From assembly GCA_022036555.1 (NCBI GenBank), contig CM039124.1:54962456-55026455 (forward strand): a stretch of 64,000 bases of DNA. The letters run 5' to 3'. The notes under the pieces were generated by a model that saw only the letters and a program-made list of their open reading frames with translations, searched no databases and was not told the DNA's origin. The position numbers and the translations under genes are program-made. This DNA is from Microstegium vimineum (taxonomy: Eukaryota; Streptophyta; Magnoliopsida; Poales; Poaceae). Each line of letters begins with the position of its first letter. Positions within the stretch are counted from its first letter, which is position 1. Positions 25,901 to 38,218 of this stretch are shown here, piece by piece.

Positions 25901-28900
25901 CCAGCTCCAAGAACTTGTTCATGAGAGAGGTATTTTTCCCATGCGGCAATCATCCACAGAACCTGAGTGGCAGCTCTGTGCTGTTGAAGGACCATACAGG
26001 ATGAGGAAGAAACTTGAGCACTCCAAATTTAAGATAGATACTATTCAGAATGTTCTAACCAGCAACCTTGGATCAAATGGTGCTAAGATGATCAATAAAG
26101 AGGACGGAGAATTGTTGACATCTGGGTCAGATACAATGTCAGGCTTGAATCTTTTGACCTATGACACTGAGCAGAAGGATCTTGATGCTGTTGAGTTTTC
26201 ATCATTCAAAGATGATGATGACATATTCAAAGGAGGAAGCACAATTTCAGCTCCAATTGGCTGGACTGACGATAAAAGCAGCATTAATGAACAGAGCCTT
26301 CATTCTGCGACAGAATTTGGAGCAAAATCAAGTTCTCTTTCTTTTCACATGACTGAGAGTCACCAGGGTAAATCTGAACTTAGTTCACCAAGGAGGGCAC
26401 CTTCAGTCAAAGGTACTGATGCAAGAACCTCAGAGGATAAATCAGAAAAGGAGTTGCTTGACAATGGTGAGTATCTTATCAGGCCTTATCTGGAGCCCTA
26501 TGAGAAAATAAGGCATAAATACAACTGTGAACGGGTTGCGGGTCTTGACAAGCACGATGGAATATTTCTAATTGGAGAACTTTGCTTATACATTATCGAG
26601 AACTTCTACATTGATGATTCCAATTGCATTTGTGAAAAGGGCAGTGAAGATGAGCTCTCTGTCATCGATCAAGCTTTAGGTGTGAACAAGGATATAATGG
26701 GAAGCAGTGAATCTCAGTTGAAATCACCTTCCACTTGGGGTGGGATAGCAACTGTCTTGCTTGGTGGCAGAGCATGGGCATATAACGGAGGTGCTTGGGG
26801 TAAGGAGAAGCTTTGCAGCAGCAGCAACCTGCCTCATCCATGGCATATGTGGAAGCTTGATAGTGTTCATGAGTTGCTGAAACGTGATTATCAGCTCCGC
26901 TCTGTTGCAATTGAAATTTTCAGCATGGATGGTTGCAATGAACTTCTAGTTTTCCACAAAAGGGAGAGAGAGGAAGTTTTCAAAAATCTGATCGCCATGA
27001 ATCTCCCGCGGAATAGCATGTATGGATTCTTAATCCTTTGCGACTCTATGCCTAGTAGTTACCATGTGCATGTGTAGCATTAAGATATGGCTTCCTACTA
27101 GAATTAAATTGAATTCAAACCACTTAATTCCCTGTCTATATAATTATCATGTCATGAAAGGTACTCCCTCAGTCCCTCCATTCCAAATTATAAGATGTTT
27201 TGCCTTTTCTAGATACATTTCTTTTGCTATATATCTAGACATAGTGTATATCTAAGTGCATAGCAAAAGCTATGTATCTAGAAAAGCCAAAACGTCTTAT
27301 AATTTGAATGGAGGGAGTAATATGTACCAATTCATGACTTTGTACTTCAGAGGAATTAACATTCATGTTTCATTCTGAGGGAAGTTAGTTTTTTGTCAGC
27401 AGATTGCATGTTAAACATGCGACTGTCAATTTTTTATTGTCGTTAGTTCTGGTATTTAGGATCTATAGTATTGAGACCACAAGTATATTCCTATTTTCTA
27501 ATTCCCAGAGGTTCATGTCTCAAACCTTTTTTTTGTTTGCCCGGTAGTTCCGTTTACTAGAATTGTCAAGCTTGATTTTGCTGGGAAGAGCTGTCTATTT
27601 TCATGAGAAACTAAGATGTCTATTATGCCTTTTTACTAGTACTGTATTATTACATTTGCTATCTGTTTTTCCTTCTTGCCTCATTCAGTTAATAGTTTAG
27701 GATGTTTTCTTTATCTTGTGCATTGTATGGACTATGGACTATTTGAACTTGTAGGGCCTGGCATTTTTTTACTATTACCTTTCATTAGATTTGGCATAGG
27801 AGCTTTGTGCCTTTGTTAACAATTGAAGAAAATATGCCTTTCCACAGGTTGGACACAACCATATCAGCATCCTCTAAACAGGAGAGTGGTGAGGGGAGTC
27901 GTCTTTTTAAAGTCATGGCAAAATCATTTTCTAAAAGATGGCAAAGTGGAGAAATTACGAACTTCCAATATCTCATGCATCTAAATACACTTGCCGGTCG
28001 AGGGTACAGTGATCTCACACAGTACCCAGTATTTCCATGGGTTCTCGCAGATTATGAGAGTGATGCTTTAGATCTGAGGAATCCACAGACATTTCGCAAG
28101 CTTGATAAACCCATGGGATGCCAAACGGAGGAAGGAGAAGGGGAATTCCGCAAGAGGTTGGTTTATTTAGCATCCATTTGTATGCTTTTGTTTCTCTTTC
28201 AACTTTCAATTAGAAAAAATAACATCTTTGATTTTGCTAAACGCTAGGGTCCATTCAACTCAATTGGAATTCGTTGTTTTGTTCCTTTCAGATATGATAG
28301 CTGGGATGACCCTGATGTGCCAAAGTTCCATTATGGTTCTCATTATTCAAGTGCTGGAATTGTCCTTTTCTATCTCTTAAGGTTGCCTCCTTTTAGCACA
28401 GAAAATCAGAAATTACAGGGTGGACAATTTGATCATGCAGATCGCTTATTCAACAGTGTGAGGGATACATGGGTAAGTGCTGCGGGAAAAAGTAACACAT
28501 CAGATGTGAAAGAACTCATTCCTGAGTTCTATTATTTGCCTGAATTTTTGGAGAACAGTTTTAATCTGGACCTGGGCGAGAAACAATCAGGAGAGAAGGT
28601 ATACTCTCACAAATTGTGTGCAAATCTTTGCGCTAGACTAGAAAGTTCAGTTCGGTTGGGGGCAAACATGCAATAACTTCTTTAAATGATGCTTTCAGGT
28701 TGGTGATGTTGTTTTGCCACCTTGGGCTAAAGGCAGTGCCAGAGAATTCATTAGGAAGCATCGAGAAGCACTGGAATCAGATTACGTGTCTGAGAATCTG
28801 CATCATTGGATCGATCTTATTTTTGGATATAAGCAGAGAGGAAAGGTATTAAGCATCTCTACATCTCTACATCTGCATTTTATTCCTAGCAGTGTTGCTG

Positions 28901-30525
28901 TAATCATCATAGCACAAATATGTTTCGGTTTGAAATTAGGATAGTGTCTTCTTTTTACTCTTGAACATACAGGATTTGTGAACACAAAATGAGCTATTAT
29001 TTTACCTTTTTATTAAAGTGTCTTCTAGTCTTTTACTGGTTCTTTATTTTGTGCCATCTGACTAGTCATTAAATCATGCATAGTTTTGTTTTCATCCTTA
29101 GAGAGAGGACTATGAGTTAATGAATCAATCTGCTTCGTATTATGTTCTCCATTTTACCTTATGTCTCAGATGTAATCTTGACCAACAATTTCTATATATT
29201 ATGCTGGGAGCATTTTTTTTAGCTTTTGTGAGCACAAAGTGACTTGTAATGTGAAACAGAGAGGGTATTCCAGTAGGTCTTGTTATATACTTAGTTTGGT
29301 ATATCTCTCATTTATTAACATGATTTCTGATATTTATTTTCTTTTTTATATTTGGTAGGCAGCTGAAGATGCTGTCAATGTCTTCTATCACTACACATAT
29401 GAAGGCAATGTTGACATAGACGCAGTATCAGATCCTACCATGAAGGCTTCAATACTAGCACAAATCAACCATTTTGGTCAGACCCCAAAACAGTTATTCC
29501 AGAAACCACATCCACAGAGGCGGACTGACAGGAAAGTCCCTCCTCATCCTCTACGGTACAGCGCCTATCTAACACAGCAGGAGATTCGCAAGACAGCATC
29601 TTCGTTATCCCAGATTGTCTCCTACAATGATAAAATCCTAATTGCTGCAGTTAACTGCTTGCTCAAGCCGTTAACTTACAATGAATACATTTCCTGGGGA
29701 TTCCCTGACCGAAGCTTGAGAATATTAACATATGATCAGGATAGACTTTTGTCTACACATGAAAACCTTCATGGTTGTAGTCAAATTCAGTGCACTGGAG
29801 TGAGCCATGATGGCAACATTCTCACCACTGGTGGTGATGATGGAGTTGTTGCAGTGTGGAGATTTGTGAAGGATGGCATCCGCCGGCTCCTAAGAATGGA
29901 GAAGGCTTTGTGTGCTCACACGGGCAAGATAACGTGCATCTCTGTCAGCCAACCTTACTCATTGATTGTCTCAGGCTCTGATGACTGTTCTGTTATCTTG
30001 TGGGACCTAACAAGCCTAGTCTTTGTGAAGCAGCTACCAAGGTTCCCAGCATCAGTATCCGCGCTACATGTGAACAACCTCACTGGTGAGATTCTGACTG
30101 GTGCTGGTGTTCTTTTTGCTGTTTGGAGCATCAATGGGGACTGCCTTGCTGTGGTGAACACCTCTCAGCTTCCTTCTGACCTCATCTTGTCTGTGGCAAG
30201 CACGATACACTCAGACTGGCAGGACACAAACTGGTACGTGACAGGTCATCAAAGTGGTGCAGTTAAGGTATGGAAGATGGTGCACTGCTCGTCTGATGAA
30301 GCAGTAAACAGCAAGAGCAAATCGCCTGCGGTATCTTCTGGTGGGCTTACCCTGAACGGCCAAACACCAGAGTATAGACTACTTCTGCAGAAGGTGCTCA
30401 AGTCACATAAACACCCTGTCACTGCGCTTTGTATACCACCGGACTTGAAGCAGCTTCTGAGTGGGGATGCCAACGGTCACTTGCTCTCATGGTCATTGAA
30501 AGACGACAGTTTCAAGGGTTCATAG
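13983..30525 (+). CDS. SPI: BEACH/WD40 protein of the SPIRRIG class, 19 exons, with frame breaks
   Basis: Exons (±1-2 nt): 13983-14196, 15908-15977, 16079-16164, 16309-16443, 16525-16581, 16883-17056, 17288-17479, 17568-17633, 18099-18213, 18440-19568, 20106-20808, 20899-21001, 21093-22187, 22269-23919, 24002-27019, 27848-28156, 28292-28598, 28699-28845, 29359-30525; about 3,580 residues, close to Arabidopsis SPIRRIG (about 3,600). The start MKW, the long armadillo-like N-half, a concanavalin-A-like domain (21,460-21,800), a PH-like domain (26,430-26,900), BEACH (27,000-29,560, with NTLAGRGYSDLTQYPVFPW) and WD40 repeats (29,770-30,510, e.g. SGSDDCSVILWD) follow in class order. SPIRRIG acts on endomembrane traffic, cell-shape growth and P-body mRNPs in salt stress. 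Exon 10 has an apparent one-base loss near 18,986 and exon 13 an apparent one-base gain near 21,412. The MKW frame of exon 1 also does not fit the phase of exon 2. It is either a pseudogene copy or carries consensus errors. Confidence 0.92.
19620..19800. other. Foreign-looking insert in SPIRRIG intron 10
   Basis: This 180-base stretch differs in base composition from the surrounding intron (balanced GC, purine-rich, e.g. AAGGGGCGAACCAAGTGC). Its style recalls plant mitochondrial DNA, so a small organelle-to-nucleus transfer is possible. I could not match it to a known mitochondrial gene. Confidence 0.2.
19830..19928. mobile_element. Small foldback element in SPIRRIG intron 10
   Basis: GGTTCAGCTG near 19,842 pairs with CAGCTGAACC ending near 19,926; between them GCTGCTGCTGCTCCACC pairs imperfectly with GGAGGTGCAGCAGC. 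The ends resemble grass MITEs that start GGTGTTCATGG. Confidence 0.5.
27164..27317. mobile_element. Stowaway MITE in SPIRRIG intron 15
   Basis: CTCCCTCAGTCCCTCCATTCC at the left and GAATGGAGGGAG at the right are inverted, the body is an almost continuous hairpin (TCTAGATACAT... / ...ATGTATCTAGA), and TA lies on both sides, the Stowaway/Mariner target site. It lies in the intron between the PH-containing exon and the first BEACH exon. Confidence 0.85.
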
Positions 30526-31369
30526 CACAGAGAAATATAGGGATTCAGCTGCACATATAGAGAACGCTGATTAAATTATACCACTGATTTCTTCCTCGTC
30601 CAGAACTGAGCATTGGCGTGCATTGACAAAAGAGCTCAGATCAGCAAGCTTCTACAAGGTATATGAAATGTTCCCTGGATGCCCGTGCCTGGCCCCATAC
30701 AGCTGTCCGGGCAGGAGAAAGAATGCAACAGACACATTGGGAAGGATGAAGTGGACGAGGCGATCGAGGCATCCCTGCCTGACATCATAATCTTATACTG
30801 TGAATTATCAGATGGTTGTACCTTCTCTTCCTGTTTTTCTGAGGAGAAAAGGATTCATGTGGGCTGTAGGTGCCAGTGTTTGTAAAGTATGTACAGGGTA
30901 ATTTTGGTGGTGCCGGTTGAGGTGGACGATGATGGTGTACTGTCACGATGTTTTGTCTGGGGTTGCGGAAGTAAGGAAAGAGGTGTTAGGTTCATTTTCT
31001 CTCCTTCCTGCCCTAGAAGTGTTGTTCATTCTTTGACTGGGTGTAATTTGAGCACCCTTGTGTTCAGTAAGTCTATTTGCGCATACATGCAAGAGTTTTG
31101 CTGAACAAAGCGACGAGCCCCCGTTCATAGTTTCATGGTTTCAATTGGAAGTCATGTTTGAAGTGAAGTGTCGCAAATAATTTGGAACTTGGGAAGGTTT
31201 AACGTGTGTACTTTCAGCCACCATTACGGTCCACATTCGTGATGCAACGCCAGCTCCTTTAATCACAGAATAACAAGTGGACAAGACACTAGACGCATTC
31301 CTAACCGTTTGGTCGCCTTTGAGGTGTTCGTCTGAGTATCCTCTACAAATTGTCACTAGAATTCATTCC
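30526..31369. other. 3' UTR and downstream flank of the SPIRRIG-class gene
   Basis: Follows the TAG at 30523-30525. Sequence up to about 31,100 looks like an ordinary plant 3' UTR (T-rich, no long frame). No separate gene seen. Confidence 0.5.
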
Positions 31370-31547
31370 ACAAATCTTGGAAAGAAAGATAAAGATTTAC
31401 TGACATTAAGTAGATATACTAAGAAAATATAACTATTAATTAAAGAATTTAATGATTGATATCATAAATGTTATTATATAAATTTATATAGGAATTTAAC
31501 TCTTCAAGATTTTAAAAATAACTTATAATATAGTATGGAAGGAGTAA
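31370..31547. mobile_element. Stowaway-related fragment
   Basis: The right part (CTTCAAGATTTT...TTATAATATAGTATGGAAGGAGTA) matches the right half of the 260-bp Stowaway type at 37959-38218; the left terminus is missing or decayed. Confidence 0.5.
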
Positions 31548-31868
31548 CTGTAAATTTATCTAGAATTTGCCCATGATCCCATGATAATTTTGTATCCATC
31601 TACTAAGACTAGCCGAGCACAAAAATCGCAGATGTCAAGTCAGCTCTTGGCTCTTCGCACAAAACTGGTGGAGGCACTGCTAGTGTTTTTCAGCTGGACA
31701 GGTGGCGAAGACTAGAGAGGCACGAGGTGCAATGGCCAGCTGTTGAAAGCATTGCTTGAACCGACAACCGGGCTTTACGTTTTGGCGAGAGGGCATGATC
31801 AGTCAAAGGATGAAAGGCTTCCATCCATCCACACGCGTCTGGTTCGGGCATTGACTCTACATTATATA

Positions 31869-32066
31869 CTCCCTCTATAGATTCTAAGAATTTTCAAAAC
31901 ATTTAACAAAAAATTATAGAAAAAATATAAAGGTTTATACATCAAATATGTATATTATAAAAATATAATTGATAAATATTTACTTGTAATCATAAATGTT
32001 ATTATATTATATTATTATATAAATTTGATTAAATTTGAGATATCTTATAATTTAGAATAGAGAGTG
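31869..32066. mobile_element. Stowaway MITE, moderately decayed
   Basis: CTCCCTCTATAGATTCTAAG at the left and CTTATAATTTAGAATAGAGAGTG at the right are inverted, preceded by TA. The internal AATATAATTGATAAATATTTACTTG-type core is shared with the copies at 37959 and 49619. Confidence 0.65.
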
Positions 32067-32408
32067 GACGTAGCAAAAAAATATCGTATTGGTACAGTAC
32101 GAGTAGTATTTCTTATTGCATCTGTTTATCGAACAACCTATACTTGCACAGCTGGTTAGGTGACAGGATATCCGCAAGTCCTACACTTCTACACGTCAGC
32201 GTGCGGTGGAAGTGGAATATTGAACGCCTATTGCTCTATCTTATCCAGATCCCTCAAGACACAACTCACCCGAATCTCCTATGATATTTACTGACTTTTT
32301 TCTTTGGCTTATGAATCACGTGAAAAAGTGAATAATCATATAGCTACTTTTGAAACGTGGAGTAGGTTCGAGGGTTGGGCTGGGTTGGAGTAGGTTCGAC
32401 CCAAATAA
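32067..32408. other. Intergenic spacer
   Basis: AT-rich, no supportable feature. Confidence 0.4.
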
Positions 32409-33122
32409 ATCCGTGTTTGGATTGGGAGTTAAGTGGAACCGGGTCATCCTGGGTTGACATATATCCTCTCAAATGCGGGCTCATCACATTCCACCAAATC
32501 GGGCGGACCGTACGGGTCGAGATGGGTTGAGCAAGGCTGGCGACAGAGGGGCGCGGGGCTGGGCGCTTGGGCGAGCGGCGTTGCGTGGGATCCCAAGCCG
32601 CGAGCGGCTGGGCGACCGGCGAGCGACGCTGCAGGTCTGGGTGCGGCGCAGGGCGAGCCCGAGGCAAGGCGCGGCGCTGCGGCGAAGGGCGTCGGGGCAG
32701 GGCGCGGCCGTCGAGGCGCGCGCGTCGGAGCAGGGCGCGGCCGTCATGGCGCGCGCGGCCGCCGGGGTAGGGCACGGCCGCCGGGGCGTGCTCGTCGCGC
32801 TGGGCACGGCGCGACCGTCGAGGCGCGCGCGGCCGCGGGGCGTGCTCGCCCGCTGGGGCAGGGCGGGGAGATCTCGCCACACTGGGCAGGGTGCGGCCTG
32901 GGCGCGCTCATCCCTCTTGCACACGGCCTCAGGTGGAAGGAGCGAGAAGAATAGTCGCTGACGAACTGGACCCACATGTCAATGACTCAAGCCATTACCC
33001 GTAATCCTCTAACCAAACAAAGAAGGGGGATGAACTCATTCTTCAAACCAAATGAGAGATGGGTTCAACTCAACCACAAAACTGAGTTGGAATCAACCCA
33101 TCCCCAAACCAAACACACGGAT
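32409..33122. mobile_element. DNA transposon with a very GC-rich interior
   Basis: ATCCGTGTTTGGATTGGG at 32409 and CCCCAAACCAAACACACGGAT at 33122 are inverted ends. The interior (32,520-32,940) exceeds 75% G+C by eye and is made of imperfect repeats of GGGCGCGGCCGTCGAGGCGC, open in four frames on both strands for that reason alone. It may be captured host exon sequence (Pack-type), but no parent gene is recognisable. Confidence 0.55.
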
Positions 33123-33593
33123 AAAGGCATGCAACGGGGCTGATTGAACCCTATCGATCCTTTTTGGTTTGTTCTTCTAAACCAGTTTAGTCCATCGTAA
33201 ATAGTTTAGTCTTATTTAGTCACTCCAAAGCAACTAGAAAGCAACTAGAGAGAACTAAAGGTTATTTAGTCTTATTAAGTTATATTAAGTTATAGTATTT
33301 GATGATTAAATAAAGAAACTAAATTTAGACAAATAGAATTTAGGAGACAAAACTAAACGGCTCCTATAAAACACTAATTGTATCCCCTGATGTTTAACCT
33401 GAGAGATGAAAATTCAATAAACGCACGTATACACATGTCTAGATTTCTAAGCTCTCAGTGTTATTTATTAAAAAAGAAACTTGAACATCATTAGGCCCGT
33501 TAAAAACATGTCAGATTCTCTTAGATCGCATGAGAATCAAACATTTTCATTAGCAAAAATTATCCAAAATTATTGGTTCCAAACCAACAAGCA
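33123..33593. other. Intergenic, MITE-like debris
   Basis: 33,130-33,365 contains repeated TTTAGTC / GACTAAA-type motifs (e.g. TTAGTCTTATTTAGTC) and ends in AACTAAACGGCTCC, suggestive of another decayed inverted-repeat element; its borders are not clear. Confidence 0.35.
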
Positions 33594-33704
33594 GCCTGTT
33601 CGTTTGGTCATTTTTGGCTGATAAACCACGGTTGATGTTGTTTTGGCTGTTTTTTTATAAGACAAAAACACTATTTCGATGACTGATAAACCAAACGAAC
33701 AGGC
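33594..33704. mobile_element. 111-bp hairpin MITE with perfect 14-bp ends
   Basis: GCCTGTTCGTTTGG (33594-33607) and CCAAACGAACAGGC (33691-33704) are perfect inverted repeats; the interior continues the hairpin (TGGCTGATAAACC / GACTGATAAACC, GTTTTGGC / ACAAAAAC). Non-coding; sibling at 13079-13182. Confidence 0.85.
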
Positions 33705-34203
33705 TAAAGGACAACAACATGATGATTAGGAGAGAGAATCCAGTAGATGGCGTCTAGTTTGAGAACTTGATGAAAATTCTTCCACGGTAGATCTCGAATT
33801 CTGGAAGCGAACATTGACCTGATAACTTCAGAAACCGTGATTTTTCTCTCCACATGTGCTAATCAAATGTCCAGCTGGCGCTATGCTTAACCTACCGTGG
33901 TTTTATATAGGATAACAGAGGTTATTTTAACTTTTTCCACGTCAGCGGATGGCGGAATACAGTATATTAACTAAAACTGGATATGGATAACCAACAAGTT
34001 TACCAAACTACCCCTAAAATACCATTTGTCTTTCTAGCATCAAAATATTCCGATGCATATACATCACAAATAGCCGCATCGAATCTCTTTTGGAATATAC
34101 ATTTCACTTGTATCACTTCTTTCGTTATCTCCCCGGAAATAAATAAACGCAAATGGTTTTATCTACCAACCGACCAAAGGGTAAAATGGGAAACGAAAAA
34201 GTC

Positions 34204-34210
34204 TATATAT
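34204..34210 (+). promoter_or_regulatory. TATA box of the aluminium-induced-type gene
   Basis: TATATAT at 34204-34210 lies about 150 bases before the start codon at 34357, giving an inferred transcription start near 34,238 and a short purine-rich 5' UTR. Confidence 0.5.
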
Positions 34211-34356
34211 GTTGACTTGTGTAGGGGCATGTGGCATTCAGAGCGTTTCCTTTGCCGTAGCAAACAGACAAGGGAGAGTGGGAGACTAGCGAAAGAGGAC
34301 AGCGCACGGAAAGCGAGGAGAGGAGAGACGGAGAGGTCGCATCGGACGGCTGCGAG

Positions 34357-37089
34357 ATGCTGGCGGTGTTCGATCCCACGGTGGCCAAGTGCCCGGAGGG
34401 CCTCCGCAGCCCGCCGGTGGCCGGAGCGGCCGCTGCAGCAGGCGGAGCCGGCGCGGGCGCGCTGATGAAGGGCTTCTCCGACTCGCACGACGGCGCCGTC
34501 ACCGTCAGCCTGGGCCCCTCCGGCGCGCTCGCCTACTCGGCGGCCAACCAGAACCCCCTCGTCCCAAGGTGCTGCTGTGCTCCCGGCCCGTGCTCACTCG
34601 CTTGCCGAATATGTGCTTGTGTGATGTGACGCCTCTTCGTGATGCGAAAATGGTTCGTGTTGAGATTCGGTTATGGGATCGCTTCCTGGAGGTTGGATTG
34701 GAACGGGGCGAAACTTTTTGAGGTTCCCGGTGTGTGATCTTATTTTTCTTTAGTTTTTTTAGGCTAGCGAACGATGTGGGCTTCGATCAGTGCTGTAGAT
34801 GCTTTCCAAGCCGATTAGAGGAGAGATTTCTTCCGTTTTTATGTACAGATTTTATTTTTGTGATGGTCTTGTCTTGTGGGTATAAACTTGGGGCGTTTTT
34901 GTGGCGTAGTTGTTGGTCATGCTCTTCTAGTTGTCTAGATCTGCTCCAAAAGTTTGTAGAGTCACGTTCGCGATTTTTTTTTCCGGACCAAATCAACACA
35001 CGTTTGTGATGAACGCGGTGCGTTGCACGAATTTTAACATTGGGGTTAGATGTATTGTTGGTTCATGACTATAGACTATTTGATCAGTCGAGTTCTCTGT
35101 GAGTTTAGTTTATGGATTCATGAATGCATTGATTCACACAAACACCTGCACAGCTACACGCTCCGCTACATGCTCTGCACTGGATTCAGTGTCCTCCATT
35201 TTTAAGTCTGGTTGTATTTACAGTAGTGCTTTTATCAGGTACTATTGACTGTGCTAGATTGGTTGTTTTCAAGTAATACCTGGAATCACTTTACTTAAGG
35301 GATGCTATTGGTTCTAAAATGAAGTTTGGCAATCCATCTTACAGCAATTAGGGAAGGAAAAAAGAGCATTCCCAGTTCTCAGTACATTTACTACATGGCA
35401 CGGTCATTCACACACACCTATATGTATGCACTTCTAGTAGTTTGTGGTTCTCTTAGATTTGTCGAGGGATTGGTATTTTTTCACCTTATTCGGAGCCATT
35501 TAGTACTAGCTATGAATTCTAGTTTCAGGTCCAATCGTCTTATCAGGCATATATGATTATTATCCAACATAAAGAGACTTGCCAATTATTTCCTGGAGAT
35601 GGGTATGGGTGAGTCTATGAGAACTTTTGGTTGAACCTTCTGTGTTGTTACTCTCTTTTGCATACTCTCTTTGTTACATATGTTATTTGAATATCTGTCA
35701 ATGTACTGTAAATATTTCACAATTAGACAGTGATGGGCTAGGATAGCCAATAGCATGACCATGTCTTGTTGACGCATCTGAATTACATGTCAATTTGACA
35801 CTTGTAAGCATTTGTTCCTTGTCAGCCCAAACTGTGATGATGGTGACAGGTGATGTTTAGTATTAGGTAGTAACGCATAGTTCCAACAATTGAAAATGGT
35901 TGTAGACCTGTCGGAGTTGAGTCCCTTTAAACTAAATCAAAGTGTATTGTACTTCTAACCTATTATTAGCCTGCTCAGTTTTTCGGAATATAGAACAGAA
36001 TTAAAATTGATGGGTGTTCCCAATTGTAAGTCTGCTTTATCCGAAGCATCATGCTATTGGTTCTGAGAAAGTCAATCTCTGGAAGGAACTGTCTCAGACT
36101 GGTTTTAGGCCTGCAGGTTTTCGTCAACTGCATTGCATGGGATTTCATTTAAATTAGATCATTTTGACATGGAAAAAAGTGCATCACAACACATACATAC
36201 TTATCTTGAATCACGATTAATCCTGAGAGTTCTTTTATTATCTGGTATATCCATACAGGGGACTGAATTACATTTAGCTGACTCTGCGCCTTGTTCTCTT
36301 GCCCAGGTTGTTTGGTGCTGTGAATGACATCTTCTGCTTGTTCCAAGGGCACATTGAGAACATTGCCAACCTGAAGCAGCATTATGGCCTGAGCAAGACT
36401 GCAAACGAGGTGACTATCCTCATCGAGGCCTACAGGACCCTGAGGGACAGGGGTCCTGTCCCAGCCAGCCAGGTTGTGAGAGATCTCAGTGGGAAGTTCG
36501 CGTTCATCCTGTATGACACCCTGGCCAAGTCCACCTTTGTCGCTGCTGTAAGTTCGCCTATTGTAATTCAGCCATCACTTCTTTCCTCAACCTTACCTTG
36601 TTGATTATGGCTTGAGCCTTGAGTTGGATACCATGTTTAAATGCAGGACGCTGATGGCAGCATCCCTTTCTTCTGGGGTGTCGACTCAGAGAACCACCTT
36701 GTGTTCTCTGACGATGCTGGGTTCCTCAAGACAGGCTGTGGCAACTCGTATGCGCCATTCCCCAAAGGTAACACAACAGAACACCATTTCTTTTCCAGTC
36801 ATCCTTTGTGCACAATCATCTACGAGCGGTACTTACCATTTTTTCGCGAACATGCCTTTCATTCCAGTACTTACTATAATTCATACATGTCCACCCCTCA
36901 GGTTGCTTCTACACCACCTCCGGTGGGCTGCAGAGCTTCGAGCATCCACTGCACGAGGTCAAGGCCATGCCACGCGTGGACAGCCAAGGCGAGATGTGCG
37001 GCTCCATCTTCAAGGTCGACAGCCACAGCAAGAAGCAGGACGCCATCCCCCGCGTCGGCAGTGCCGCCGACTGGTCCAACCAGTTCTGA
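34357..37089 (+). CDS. Aluminium-induced / stem-specific TSJT1-type protein (DUF3700, class II glutamine-amidotransferase-like)
   Basis: Four exons: 34357-34568, 36307-36547, 36647-36767 and 36902-37089 (TGA). They join in frame (212+241+121+188=762 nt) to give 253 residues, the normal family length. The N-terminus MLAVFD and the two family signatures, YGL (in KQHYGLSK) and LRDR (in YRTLRDRG), are present. The fold is that of a class II glutamine amidotransferase (Gn-AT-II), but family members begin MLAVF rather than with a processed catalytic Cys, so amidotransferase activity is doubtful. Arabidopsis and other relatives are induced by aluminium, auxin or dark stress and lie in the cytosol/plasma-membrane periphery; the biochemical role is not known. 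Intron 1 (1.74 kb) shows no transposon I could recognise. All splice sites are canonical. Confidence 0.93.
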
Positions 37090-37328
37090 TCGTCCGGCTT
37101 TGCCCACCATCTTCTTGCTACCCATTGATTACGTCGGTTGCTACGAGCTGTGTATCTGATGGATCCATGAGACGATTTCTGCTACGTTTCTTGCACACTT
37201 GTCGAACGCCGTGAGATTCTCACATCGCGTTTATCTACGCTTTCGTGTAACTGATATATACGTACTAATCATACGGAGTGCTCCAGGTGGTGGTAGATGT
37301 ACTGCAGAATCTATCTCCCGTGTGTTTC

Positions 37329-37334
37329 AATAAA
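37329..37334 (+). terminator. Polyadenylation signal
   Basis: AATAAA, 240 bases after the stop codon of the preceding gene, at a position typical of a plant near-upstream element. Confidence 0.5.
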
Positions 37335-37958
37335 GCTGAATAAGAGGCTCAATTTGGTTCTGTGGGTTTGTGATGCTAATACTAAGACTTGTTATTATGA
37401 GTCGGTTTTGATTGCATCCTTTTCCTTTCCTTCTCGTCTCCTGTACTACTGCATTTTATTACAAGAAAGCATCACGTTGGGCTCTGTCTGCCTAGCGGTT
37501 CTGGGCACTGGCCATACGACTGTTGGGTCCACCTCGGTCTGTGACAACTATCGGACAATACGTCAATGCTGCATGGACTACCTAGTTTAGGGTATATTAG
37601 ACTCGGCTCATTAATTGAATGTCCAGGTAGTATGCTTAGTTTGTAAGCTTGTGTGCATGTGCTCAAAGATATCTAGGAGCGAGTACAGTAATGAGTTTAT
37701 AACCAAGCAAATGTTAATGTTGAGAAAAAAGAAGAGAAAAGAGAAGAGGAGAGAGATGAGAGCTTGACTCTCATTCAAGCACCAAGTTTGATACGGAAGC
37801 CTAGGTAATAGTGGGTTCAAAATAAATTTTGTGAGGGAAAATATGAAAGAGAAACTTTTTAGAGCCAAATAAGAGACAACTTATTATATAACTTGAATTT
37901 AATAGCATGACTTATAGCTAAACACTTGGCTCTATTATTGACTTTGCTCTAACAAGTA

Positions 37959-38218
37959 CTCCCTCCATTCCAAATTATAAGACATTTCAAGAATCTTTGA
38001 AGAGTTAAAACATCTCAAATTTGACCAATAATTATAGAGAAAACTATAAAGATTTATGATATCAAATAGACATACTATGAAAATATAATTGATACGAATC
38101 TAATGATACTTTGTTAGTATTATAAACGTTATTATATTGTCATATAAATTTGGTAAAACTTATGATACTTTAACCCTTCAAGATTCTTGTGATATCTTAT
38201 AATTTAAGATATAGGGAG
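37959..38218. mobile_element. Stowaway MITE, 260 bp
   Basis: CTCCCTCCATTCCAAATTAT at the left and ATAATTTAAGATATAGGGAG at the right form inverted ends, bordered by TA on both sides. The core carries the GACATTTCAAGAATCTT / AAGATTCTTGTGATATC inverted arms. Confidence 0.85.

Noticed and set aside
32344..32977. Several 150-170-codon frames in the GC-rich element
   Set aside because: Built from the same imperfect repeat read in different frames; no domain.
34159..34502. Minus-strand frames over the first exon of the aluminium-induced-type gene
   Set aside because: Shadows of exon 1, which joins in frame to three conserved exons.
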